Source: Marsupella aquatica
Lineage: Eukaryota > Marchantiophyta
Direction of reading: 5' to 3'
NCBI GenBank assembly: GCA_973895155.1
Contig: OZ316892.1
Location: 1,178,001 to 1,242,000 of the forward strand
DNA length: 64,000 nt
Made by a program: the position numbers and the translations under genes. Of the stretch, positions 48,121 to 58,887 are shown one piece after another. The notes beneath the pieces are model-generated. The model was given only the letters and a program-made list of their open reading frames with translations. It was not told the DNA's origin and did no database searches. How positions within the stretch are numbered: position 1 is the stretch's first letter; the number at the start of each line of letters is the position of its first letter.

Positions 48121-50901
48121 ATGGACGGGGCAACGAGCATCCCGCCCTTGCGCGTGATGCAATGGAACATTCTAGCAGATGGGTTGGCGCAATTCGGAGA
48201 CTTTATCCGGGTATGCAAGTCCTGTCTTCCCCTCCGGTTCAAATTTTCAGTACTGGCATGGATCACTGTCTGTCCTGTGGGTCTTTCCTGCGTGGTGCCA
48301 TTGCTTTTGCGTCACTTCCTTCTCGGTGTGCTTGCTTCTTTCTGTTGCTCTGCTCGTCTGAGTGAACAGCGCCATTCTTGAGCATGGAATGCAAATCAAT
48401 ATGGCTCAAAGAATGGCGGTCCTATTCTTACGAACACGGTTTTGATGTTCCATGACTAGTACAGGAGTGACGGCTATTTATTAGTAACGTCTTAAGTTGG
48501 AATTGTGTAAATCGAAACTTCAGTATCTGGCAATGCGAAATGAGAATGGAATTGGTTAGGCTAGGAATTCTACCAATGAACAATTGTCGTTGAGGGTCAG
48601 AGCTCTTTGCCTGTTTCGTCGCTGTACCCATCCCCTAGGGAGAAATTTCCTTGTTATTGTATCTTCTTCTCCGTCATTATCTCTAATTAAATTGCGTGGA
48701 ATTATTGGAAATGAAGTTCTGTTTGACTGAAGAGTCGCATTTGTAAGGTATTACAGTAAAGGTATGAGTGAAGCTCTTCATTTTCAAGTGCACCTGGCTC
48801 CTGCCGCAATGAATAAACATAATTGGTTGAAGAGCTATCGTTGATCCAGAGCTTCTTGAGAAAATTGTTTGCAATCCAGGCTCCAAAAGAAGTATTGGAG
48901 TGGAGCACGCGAGCACCAAAGCTGCTCAACAAAATTCTAGAGGCATCTGCGGACATTGTGTGTTTGCAGGAACTGAACCATTACGGTAAGAGAGGGTTTC
49001 TATTTCTTTGTTTGTCCGTTGTTTTTGGTCGCGAGAGTTTAGCTCAATTGCCTCATGTCAAATTTTTCTGTAACTTGATTCGGTGTGAATATCTGTCGTC
49101 ATGATGTCGACAGATGACTACTTTCTCCCGGAATTGCAGCAACATGGATACCTGGGAATATTCAAACCCAAGATATTCTCACCTGCAGAGGTAATTTGTC
49201 GTCGATAGTGCTTATACTCATCGCAACTAATGTTTATATTCATCTTTGAAGAAATCTTTTGCCATGTTTGTAGAAATATGGGTGTCCCCCTGACGGCTGT
49301 GCGGTATTTTTGCGGGCATCTAGACTTCAACTTTCAGGTGAGGTTAAAGCTTTAGAATGGACAACGAGCATTGAACTTGCCAATTACCATCTTATAGACA
49401 TACAAATGCGTGCGTAGATTGTATTGCTGCGCTGAAATTTGAAGGCCTTGACCTGAAGGACAGCCATGGTAGTGTGCTCAAGAGACAGAGTCATGCTGAT
49501 GTTTGTCCATCCTCTGAATTGAATAATGACGACGTTCACTGCAAGTGCCTGCTGATCAGAGGATGGGGTGCAGATCAAGGTATTGGCCTAAAACTAAAGT
49601 TTCATTATTTCAATTGTTCTGATAGTGCCCCTTTCATGGAGCGACTCATCGTGCAGTAAAGTCCTAATGCAAAACATCAGACCTCTTACTTGTCTCGGGT
49701 TTTTTGTAGCATGGAATAATATGCTGCTTTAAGGACCTCCAAAGCAACCAGGAACTTGTACTTGCCACAACTCATTTGAAGGTATGTACTTTTACTTTTC
49801 ATCAATTCCCTGGACGTACTTATCCTCTGATCGTTTGAATTATCATATCTTCGTTTATTTTGTTCATTTTATTTAATTTTGAGTGAGAGAATGACACGGA
49901 ACAGTCCAGTTCGGCAGGATTTTAGAAAATGCAAAGTCCCTATATAGAGCAGACACTATGAGGTGAAGTGCATCTTCCAGGAGAGGTACAGTCAGTGGGT
50001 ACGATATGATCAGCGGTCGCTGTGAATTACTCATACTCCACGTTCTTTGTTTACAATAAACATGTCAATTTTTAAGTCAAATATGGGATTTGGTTTGTCT
50101 GTTTTGGGCAAACATCAATCTTTTACAGGCCAAAGCTGGGAAAGTAAATGAGGCGATTAGGCTGAAGCAAGTGCAAGAGCTAGTGCAGGCAAGTCATTCA
50201 CTACCCTAAAATTTTCTCCTCGTTGAAGATTGCGTGCATGTTCCTTCTTCATTAATGGCAGATGATTTTAAGGCTTGACACTCCGGATTATCTGTTGTGC
50301 TACAGGGTCTGGCGATCCAGACAAGAGATGGGGCACTGCCTTGTGTTATCTGTGGAGATTTTAACACAAATCCACTTTCGGTTGTCTATCGTTTTCTTCA
50401 TGAATGTAGTCTAGGGTTACAGAGTGTTTATGCCCGCAAGCTTGAGCTCACATCTGAAGACAACCTGACATCTTCTATCATCCAAGTTGGCAATTCTATC
50501 GATGGCGGTGCTTCTGCAGAACCTCCTTTCACAACCTGGAAATTCAGGTATCTCTTCTTACGCCATGCATACTCGTTAGAAACATACGTTTCAGATTTAT
50601 GTACTGGCAACACATAATCCAACGCTCATATGCAAGTAATCTGATTAACAAGGGCTGGTCCAAGGCTTTCATGGAGTGCAAATTTGGTCCTCCTGAACGA
50701 TTTTGCAGGTCGACAGGTGAGAAGCAAGAGACCATCGACTACATCTGGTTTTCAAGTTGTAGGGAATTTTCACCTGACAGGATCTGGAGGTTGCCGAGTG
50801 CAGCTTCTATTGGTACTGACGGTTTGCCATCGGAAGCTATGGCTTCAGATCATTTGTCCCTAATGTGTGAATTTATATGGAACCTAGAAGGAGTTTTATA
50901 G
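48121..50901 (+). CDS. CCR4/nocturnin-like EEP nuclease
   Basis: Nine exons are placed: 48121-48210, 48880-48985, 49114-49190, 49274-49337, 49418-49579, 49710-49781, 50129-50188, 50306-50547 and 50709-50901, about 354 residues. The endonuclease/exonuclease/phosphatase fold is clear: MQWNILADGLAQFG, VCLQELNHYDDYFLPEL (metal Glu), CPPDGCAVFLRASRL, LVLATTHLKAKAG, VICGDFNTNPLSVVYRF, TIDYIWFSS and the final ASDHLSLMCEF. These are the catalytic motifs of CCR4-type deadenylases and nocturnin. No transit or signal peptide is obvious. Intron 7 uses a GC-AG pair (GTGCAG|GCAAGT). Exons 5 and 6 do not join in frame with the only GT-AG pair in sight (off by one base), so that border is uncertain or reflects a sequence error or mutation. 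All catalytic residues are present. Confidence 0.87.
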
Positions 50902-51687
50902 TTAATCCCCTGTCGTAGTCCAGCAGGCTGTCATAAGTTATTTTTACGAGCATTCTAAACAACATCCAAGTTGTAGGGAACGACATTGCATATCGAAACG
51001 AATGCCAGGGGTGTGTTCAATGGATAAATTGCTTCTCCTTCGAATTAGCGAACATGTAACCACAATGTTGTACACATGAAGCTGTCCTATAGTCCTGCCT
51101 CAGCAGAATTTGTGGGTCATTGGGAAGGGCTTCCCCGGGTAAAAAGGAGTAGCCCATGCGCAAATTTTGGAGTAGAATTTTATTATGTTGATGAAACTAC
51201 AGCTGATTACTGACGAGTTACGAATTCAAATTTCTTTGCGTGGTACCCCAATAACGTTGATGATTATAAAGCTGGGAAGTTTCTCAATTGGTGACTAGCA
51301 TTTTACTCAGAAACGACAAACAAGCGAATAAAGGAACAACCAAACATTCACATATATGGGTCGAAGATGCACGCCGATGCTGTCTTGTATGCGATGCACG
51401 GGGCACCAGTTGCGTTCTTTACAACATCTTAATCGCCGAAGGTACTGAAATCTGAAGTTTTGCTTACTCATTTACAGTGCTTTCTGCACCGAAGTATCAA
51501 GAATTGTTATGAGGGGCTCCAGCATTATAGGGCAGTAATTGCGCTTTTGATTTCATCTTCTCTCTCCTCATAGCAATCTCACTAGGATTGGCCTTTCTAG
51601 GATTCATTGGGTGCAGCAAGATTTCTAGCCAGTGATGCCTTACTTGCTACCTTGCAGTAGATAGATGTCAAAATCAATCTGTATTTT
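50902..51687. other. Intergenic spacer between convergent genes
   Basis: This stretch lies between the 3' ends of the nuclease gene (plus) and the zinc-finger gene (minus). It should contain both 3' UTRs. No further gene was recognised. Confidence 0.5.
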
Positions 51688-54251
51688 CTAACTGTCTCTA
51701 CGGATGAAACCGAAGTAACCCAAACATCTTCCTATCCAAGTTCCCTGGCCCCAAGGTTTGATGGCTTTCACAGAGTCTTCCTGATCTGAGACTTCTGTGA
51801 TTTCCGTCCAATTTGGCAATTGCGCGGCCTCATTCTTGCTGACGAAAGTTCTCCTCTTTTTCCTAAGGATTATTCTGTTGGTTATAACTGCGCCACAAAC
51901 TGGACAGACCAAATCATGCGTTTTCTGCATCCTCAAAATTACTTCAAGATCATAGTCTGCCCCACGTGCAGTTGATTGACATCCTTCTTCTACGATTTCT
52001 TCCACAGATATGATATCTCGACGGTGGTTGTGGTCCGTGCTTCTCAAAGAGTGTTCTCCATGCTCAACAACTTTTGTGGAAGGACCAAAAGGCTTGACAC
52101 CCGCAAGAGGCATGTAATCACTCTTGACGTCTGAGGGCAAGCTTGCACTGCTACTTTTACCCTTGTCGTACATAGTAACGAGCTTGGCAACATTCACTGG
52201 CTTTCCTTCACCCTCCGGTTTTGGCCCATGACTGCTTTCTGAATCTCCTTTTAAAAGAGTATGAGGATGTTTGTGCTCTATGGCTCCATATTTCTTCTCC
52301 TCTTCAAGTATTTCGTCATCTGATGGAAGGATATCTTCTCGTTTAGCAACTTCTTCTATGTGAGAGCTATCAAATCCCATGTCATCAGAAAGGTCAGTTT
52401 CATGCTCACCAGCTCCTGATGAAACTTCGCTATCACTACCCATTCTCTCGTCAGATTGGATACTGGGAGAACGACCTGCTTGAAGTTCCTCGTCCGGGAC
52501 ATGCTGTGAGCCGAGCTCTTTTTGTTTCAAGCCTGCTACCTTCTCTTCCCCTGTCCCACTGTCCTGGTGCCCCGAATAAGTGGGCACTTTGCTTGAGCCT
52601 TGCTTGAGCTTGTCGTCTCTTCCTATCTCAGGTACTTCACTGGGGCTTTGTTGTACCTTGTCAACTACTCCTTTCTCAGTCTCATTTTGTGCCTCTTCTC
52701 TTTCTTTGACCTTCTCTGCTTCCATCTCACCGAAAGCGAGAGTTTTGCGGCTCTCGGCAGGATCTCTGAGCTCATGATCACCTGTGAGGATAGAGCCTCC
52801 CGACTCACTCCCCTCCGGACCTCGGTGACCACCTGATCTCTGTGTCTCTGCACACAAGCACATTTGGTGAGAGTATCAACTATTGGAAAAGATGACCCGT
52901 CAGATGCAGCCGTTAAGACGCCATGATAGTCGGGAGAACTCACTTCCTACATTGTTCAATGACCACTGGGTTGGTGAGTGTTAAAGTAGACGATCCCAGA
53001 ATTTGGGCCAGAATTATAGGAATTCGAAACGAAGATTTCTAGTTCCTCGAATCTCCTACGATTTTGCCGAGGAAGAAAAGAATTTGAGAATGTCCTGTTG
53101 TCATAAAAATCCTAAATCAGAAAGGTCAGTTTCATGCTCACCAGCTCCAGATGAAACTTCGCTATCACTACCCATTCTCTCGTCAGATTGGATACTGGGA
53201 GAACGACCTGCTTGAGGTTCCTCTTCCGGGACATGCTGTGAGCCGAGCTCTTTTTGTTTCAAGCCTGCGACCTTCTCTTGCCCTGTCCCACTGTCCTGGT
53301 GCCCCGAATAAGTGGGCACTTTGCTTGAGCCTTGCTTGAGCTTGTCGTCTCTTCCTATCTCAGGTACTTCACTGGGGCTTTGTTGTACCTTGTCAACTAC
53401 TCCTTTCTCAGTCTCATTTTGTGCCTCTTCTCTTTCTTTGACCTTCTCTGCTTCCATCTCACCGAAAGCGAGAGTTTTGCGGCTCTCGGCAGGATCTCTG
53501 TGCTCATGATCACCTGTGAGGATAGAGCCTCCCGACTCGCTCCCCTCCGGACCTCGGTGACCACCTGATCTCTGTGTCTCTGCACACAAGCACATTTGGT
53601 GAGAGTATCAACTATTGGAAAAGATGACCCGTCAGATGCAGCCGTTAAGACGCCATGATAGTCAGGAGAACTCACTTCCTACATTGTTCAATGCCCACTG
53701 GGTTGGTGAGTGTTAAAGTAGACGATCCCAGAATTTGGGCCAGAATTATAGGAACTCGAAACGAAGATTTCTAGTTCCTCGAATCTCCTACGATTTTGCC
53801 GAGGAAGAAAAGAATTTGAGAATGTCCTGTTGTCATAAAAATCCAGTGTGCAGATTACCTTCCCGGCGCAGGTTACCTTCTTCCGTCCCATGGAATTGTT
53901 GAGAACAACGCCAGAACTCTAAGACACTTTACTAACAAGATCTCTACGCGCAGCACTAAAGTTTTTTTTTTTTTTTTTTCAAGAAGCCGGAAAAGGGCCG
54001 TGGATCCGAGACACCCAGGGGGCGAGAACCACGCGCAACAATAAAGTTCACTTCTAATGAACTGGAAAGGTGGGATTCTGGGTCACTCTCGTCCATACAC
54101 ATTCGCTGCCAATCTCACCTTCTTCTGAACCGAGTGAAGAGCGTTTGGGACAAATCTTCTTGTGCTGTCGACGCTGTCTTGAATTTGGACTTGGAATTGG
54201 ATAGTGCCACCCACAGCGTTTGCATTTTGACTCGCCTGCAAATGACCCCAT
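51688..54251 (-). CDS. C2HC zinc-finger/acidic protein, MEB-like CxxC motif
   Basis: Exons 54251-54119, 53918-53877 and 52847-51688 join in phase 1 at good GT-AG sites, giving about 444 residues. Near the N-terminus is a zinc-finger-like CX2CX16HX3C cluster (Cys10, Cys13, His30, Cys34) in KCKRCGWHYPIPSPN with RQHKKIC, a form seen in several plant proteins. The middle is long, acidic and probably disordered. The C-terminus has LVCPVCGAVITNRIILRKKR, resembling the CxxC domain of plant ER-body membrane (MEB-like) proteins, but no membrane segments of such proteins follow. The function is unknown. A 729-bp direct duplication gives this gene a second, partial copy of its large exon (53579 to about 53116), which would read into a stop if included. 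An alternative upstream exon (54628-54440, MATASAMSSTLSNKG start) does not match in phase. Confidence 0.6.
52384..53112. repeat. 729-bp tandem segment, proximal copy
   Basis: The segment repeats at 53116-53844 with an offset of 732 bases and only scattered mismatches. It includes the intron, the acceptor GTGTGCAG and the first half of the large exon of the zinc-finger gene. Three bases (TAA) lie between the copies. Confidence 0.97.
53116..53844. repeat. 729-bp tandem segment, distal copy
   Basis: This copy also has the acceptor and the open exon frame (start 53579), but the frame leaves the duplicated exon at its border and meets a stop after LGFL near 53101. No donor site was seen in it, so normal splicing must skip it. 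Confidence 0.97.
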
Positions 54252-54649
54252 TCTGCTAGTTATTTCTCTGAGTTGTAGATTTCGACAGTCTATCGAGAAA
54301 TTTACATTAACAAGGACAGTCGTTTGCATCGCTTTTTGCTGAGTTCTAATCATCCTGGGAAATTTATAGATGGGCTCACTAGTTCGTGTAAAACATTTAG
54401 AGATATTATACACAGCAAACTATGTCTTCCAGGAACGACCCCAAAAGGTAAATGTCCATTCAAAGACTCAGGAAGGACTGTGAGCATACTGCCTTGCTCG
54501 TCAGTAGAAGCACTTTGCAGCCGCTTCAGCTTCCTCGGTGACGGCATGTGTTGTAATTTACTTGACGCCGTGTCCAAACTAGCACCCTTGTTGCTCAGAG
54601 TGCTGGACATGGCAGAAGCCGTCGCCATTCGAATGCCTCTTCCACCCAA

Positions 54650-55720
54650 ATTTGGTAGTCAGGGGTAGAGCGTCGTTGGCATCACAGTGACTGAAGAAGT
54701 AGTAACAGTAATAATGTATCACACTTGGTAGACGTCACTTCCTCTTCAAAGAAAGCTAAGGAGTTCAGCTGGCTAATCAGATCGGCCTCTCCCTCAAAGA
54801 AAGATCAGTTGAAACACTCCACAATAATCGCCACAAGTCCGGCGCTAGTCCTACTTTGAGTCCTGAATGAATGGCTCTCGTCCTAGACTAACATTTAGAT
54901 AATCTCGGCAGCAATAGCGACATGCCGCAGAGAGGTTGAGCTGCTGGCGGTGAGCTCTTGCAGATTTGTCTAAATTGTCCTGAGAGCGGAGCCATCCTTT
55001 CGAAATCCAACTGGAGTCAGAGCACGCTCTCAGTATTCTTTCGATACATAGTGGAAACAGTAGCCCCTTCTACAGAAATTGGAGAGAATGGATCTGTTGC
55101 TGCTCTGCTCGATTACAATTGCCACGAAATTGGCCAGAATCCCGGCCAGAATCTTCCACCTCGAACTCGTACCTCAATTACCTACACTTCATTCTTCCCT
55201 CCAGCTCTGCGCGTCGAAACCGAAGGCCGAAGTGCTAGACAATCACGTACCCAGAAACCTGCAATAATTGATTTATTATCAATCAATCAATCACCACCTA
55301 CCGTTCAACTGCAACACAGTCCATATACAATACCAGCTTCTCTTTGAAGAATGCTATTCAATTCTTTGAAAATCATCACTCTAGAAAGCAGAAATTTCAC
55401 CTCTGGGGACACTTTCTGGCTACTAAAGACGCCAAGTCATGCCCAGCAAATGCGAAACGAAATTGAGTTACACGTTCAACCTGGGTTGGTTCGTTTTTTC
55501 CACAGAATGCCCTAGGTTTTGTGGCGGCTATTAAATTGATTTGCATTATTTGATCAGCTCAACGACGATCAGTACTCTACTGACTTGACTTTCGGTCCTC
55601 TGCTATAATTACCTCACCGCAATAATGCGAAACCAAACCAAACCCAAGCTGAAGGTGTATTCATGTGAATCTTATGCGCTTGGCTTCAAACTGGAACTTC
55701 TATCTACACGGCAGGTTGAC
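54650..55720. other. No gene recognised
   Basis: Upstream of the zinc-finger gene. Open frames such as 54958-55347 (plus) have no known domain. The left end probably includes promoter and 5' UTR sequence. Confidence 0.4.
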
Positions 55721-56110
55721 AGCCATTGATTTTCAACAAACACCTTGAGGACATGAGCCTTGAGGACATGAGCCTTGAGGACATCAACAAGGATATAAAG
55801 GTGTTGAAAGCCATTGATTTTCAACACGCACCTAGCTTGAGGACATCAACAAGAACATAAAGGTGTTGCAGGCACTGTTCCATCAGCGCCTAAAGTGATC
55901 AGCACTTGCATCTCCAAGAACCTTGGGCGAGATCTGAGCTTGTTATTTCCGGCCAACCCTCAAGTTTCTACCTGGGGTGGGTTGGGGCTGCTTAAAGGGA
56001 TAGCCCTTTCATCTCCAAGAACCCTGGGCAAGATCTGAGCCATTTGTTTTGGGGAAGCCCTCAACTTTCTAATTGGGAGTTGTGGGCTTCGACAGCAGAG
56101 TGGAAGGAGA
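55721..56110. repeat. Nested tandem duplications of 88 bp and 101 bp
   Basis: AGCCATTGATTTTCAACAAA starts at 55721 and its relative at 55809 (period 88), with three inner copies of AGCCTTGAGGACAT. Next, CATCTCCAAGAACC starts at 55909 and 56010 (period 101), followed by GAGATCTGAGC / AAGATCTGAGC. Confidence 0.85.
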
Positions 56111-57063
56111 CACAATAATGAGTTGGGAGGGAATAATGAGAGGGATTCTATGTGAAATGTGGCAAGAAAATGAGACAATAGCCTTTCAAAATTTGTAGAT
56201 CTCAATTCTCAATGAAATTTAACTACATTGGGCTCATTGGGAAGATCGCTGTATCTAAAAAACCTGGAAAAAAACAAATTCCATTGGATATAGAACGAGA
56301 CAGTGAATGTCAAAGTTTGTTGCTCAAAAACTTTCTGAAATACAACTGTGGATAGTGAGTCATGTCCAAGTAAATTTTTACAAATTACTAACTATTTATC
56401 ATCTATGAGAATACGCTAGAGATATTAGGCTCTTTAGAAAGATTTTCCAAGACTCTTCTAACCAGCCCAAGAAGAGCATATTCCATTGGATATCAAGGGA
56501 GCTATTGAAATTTAAAATTATTTTATAAGTGCACATGATACGATATATGCACTTCATCACACGTGCACAGTTGCACTACCCAATAGGTGCATGGAAAATT
56601 ACTTATGCACTTCCTCATATGTGTGTCTGGTCACACAGACCAGACTCTTCATCCCCTAGCCTTTATACGCCCTAATCAACTGGATAAGTGCAGGTGGTTT
56701 CATGCACATATTGATGTGTATGAACTGGATATTGCAGGTGGTTTCATACACTAATAGATGTGAATGCACTTATGTATTTGCCATTTAGTGTTGGTTGAGG
56801 GTCAATTTGCACTTATGCACACTGCATTCTTGGGTGTATTTACCCAAAAGAATTGCTGTAATATTAAGGGATTACTAAGTAGGCTGTCATGGAATTGGAA
56901 TAGTGCCTAGAGTAACTTACTGCAACTCTAAGTGAGGGCATAACCAAGTGAGAGTGAAGGTCCAAATAACAAGGATGAGGCAAAGATGAACAATAAATAA
57001 CATGGAATCTTGTTTGGTGCAAGGATTTGTTTTTAGTCTTATCCCTATTTTTAGTCAAGTAAC
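56111..57063. other. No gene recognised; AT-rich
   Basis: Diverged duplication around 56700: TGCAGGTGGTTTCATGCACA and TGCAGGTGGTTTCATACACT. Repeated GTGCA/TGCACTT phrases lie between 56525 and 56820. No gene was supported. Confidence 0.4.
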
Positions 57064-57800
57064 CTATAATCAGGCTAGTCCCTCAAAATCTCTTCTATTA
57101 ACCACCTGGCTTGGGTCAGATGGTTAGGGGATTAGTCTGAAAGGTCCCAGGTTCAATCCCCCCTCCACATAAGGGTTGTGGAGGGTCTATGTGTGTGGGT
57201 GGGATAGGTTTTGTGGATGCATATAGTGGATGTGAGTTCTGATTATCTCCTCGTCCCCTAGTTGCCCACTTTGTGACTCTATGGGATCCCTGGGGGCTCA
57301 CCCTGGAATGGTCTTCCTGGTATGGTCTCTATGGGATCGCTGGGGGCTCACCCTGAAATGGGTTCCCGACAAAAAATGTATGTTACTATTGGGTTGACGA
57401 GAGGCTACTAAACTTTCTTCCTTATTTTCATTCAAGGCAAAACCAAAATCTCTTCTATTCAATTGTGAATATGCCACATTAACAAGATATGTCCAGAATC
57501 AGAGTGGATATATTTGTTTGTTAGAAGAATGGCAGGGATTGAAAAAGCAATAGTAATTCTTTAAAAACGTCAATGCCCCCAGGCCCCTATCATCGCTACC
57601 ATTTTCCAATCTCTCTATTTTCTTTCAATGAACCAGTAATGAGGGTGATCAGGCTAGTTCCTCAAAATCGCTTCTATTCCAGCATGAATATGCGAAAATA
57701 ACAAGATATGTCAAGAATCAGAGTGGATAATGTTTTTGCTAGAAAAATAGTAGCGATTGAAAAAGCAACAGTACTTTCAATAAACAGTGAAGTCAATGCC
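57064..57800. repeat. Diverged tandem duplication; one copy holds a SINE
   Basis: Copy 1 is CAGGCTAGTCCCTCAAAATC (57071), interrupted by the SINE at 57100-57443, then AATATGCCACATTAACAAG and on to about 57575. Copy 2 begins CAGGCTAGTTCCTCAAAATC near 57649 and runs without interruption to about 57800, with CAGAGTGGATAATG and GATTGAAAAAGCAA in the same order. Confidence 0.9.
57100..57443 (+). mobile_element. tRNA-derived SINE, copy 3, with perfect TSD
   Basis: The 344-bp element starts AACCACCTGGCTTGGGTCAG, with A-box-like GATGGTTAGGGG and B-box GGTCCCAGGTTCAATCCC. The body has GGATCCCTGGGGGCTCACCC and GGATCGCTGGGGGCTCACCC (57284 and 57334) and the end CATTCAAGGCAAAAC. The 16-bp direct repeat CAAAATCTCTTCTATT flanks it exactly (57084-57099 and 57444-57459). 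An empty-site duplicate at about 57649-57680 confirms both borders. Confidence 0.93.
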
Positions 57801-58012
57801 CGCATTTTCTGAGTCCAGCCGCCAATTTTATTCTTGAGATCTTAGGTGCACAAAAGGAAAAAGTGGGGTGTGGATTCTAGAGTAGTAGCTCGAGAATCAG
57901 CCTAGCGACGAGGCTTTGCTTTCGCCCTAGAGGAGCAGAACAGAGCTTGACAGGGCAGGGGTGTGCGAATTTGTCGTCATTTCGACGAAAGCTTTTGTTG
58001 TGGTTGCTGGAG

Positions 58013-58170
58013 ATGGCCGCGGTTTCGGCTACGATCGTCAGTGCTGCTCTCGGATCAGTTGCTGCGCGGCAGACGGCCGCAACCCAGGTGTGGATCTCGA
58101 TCGGGGGCCTCAGCGAGTGCTCTTTGAGAGATTCGAGGACTGTCCGGTGCCATTCCCCAGTTTTTTCCAG
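58013..58170 (+). other. Possible alternative first exon of AIR carboxylase
   Basis: ATG 58013 opens MAAVSATIVSAALGSVAARQ then TAATQ, a good plastid-targeting type sequence. It ends before possible donors CAG|GTGTGG (58088) or TTCAG|GTGGGT (58171). No acceptor near 58880 restores the phase of the next exon, so linkage to the downstream gene is unproven. Confidence 0.25.
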
Positions 58171-58887
58171 TTCAGGTGGGTTTTCCGGTGTTCGAATGTG
58201 CCGTTGTGAAATGGGCATTCAAGAGAAGCTTTTCTGTGGTCTGCGTGACAATATTGCTTGATCTATTGGAGTCTAGGGTTTTTCTCAACACAAAGATGTC
58301 TTTCTTACCACCTGTCTGCAATCTGTGTTGGGCCGCGCGTACTGTATCATAAACATTGATTTTCCGAGTTCTTTTGTAACGAGTGTCCTTGTTACAATAA
58401 CTACGACACACGTTTGAAGCTCCAGAGGTAGAATTCAGGTCCTCTGTATTTCTCTCGAGAGTGTGGTGGAGGTGTCCTCGGAAATTGAGGATTGCGACAC
58501 TTGAGAGTGGACGATTCAAAGGCCAATGAGTTCATAGCATATTAGATTCTGTCCGTGGTTTCGGTCCCAAGAAGTGAGTGCATCGCATGTGGCGTGGGTT
58601 GCTTGATTCGTGTTGTGGCCTTTGGGTCGATATATGTCCTGTTGGTCGGAGTTCTGGGCTCTACTTCAGGAGGATATCATTGCATCTATTCTCTGAGGGT
58701 CGTTTTTCTTTCCTCTACCATAGATTTCGTCAGCATTGATTGACTATCTGAGAAGTTTGTCAATCTTGATTTCTTTTGTTGTACAAGCTATCACATATGT
58801 TACGTAGTCAGATCTAAGCTTGTAGCCCCTTGTGAGCCTCACATCCAAACATTATGCATATGCTATGTTAGTCCCTGCACAATAAGC

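Noticed and set aside
50599-50708. Upstream extension of the last nocturnin-like exon as coding
   Set aside because: TTTTGCAG at 50701-50708 is a good acceptor, and joining exon 50306-50547 to 50709 restores a continuous conserved domain.
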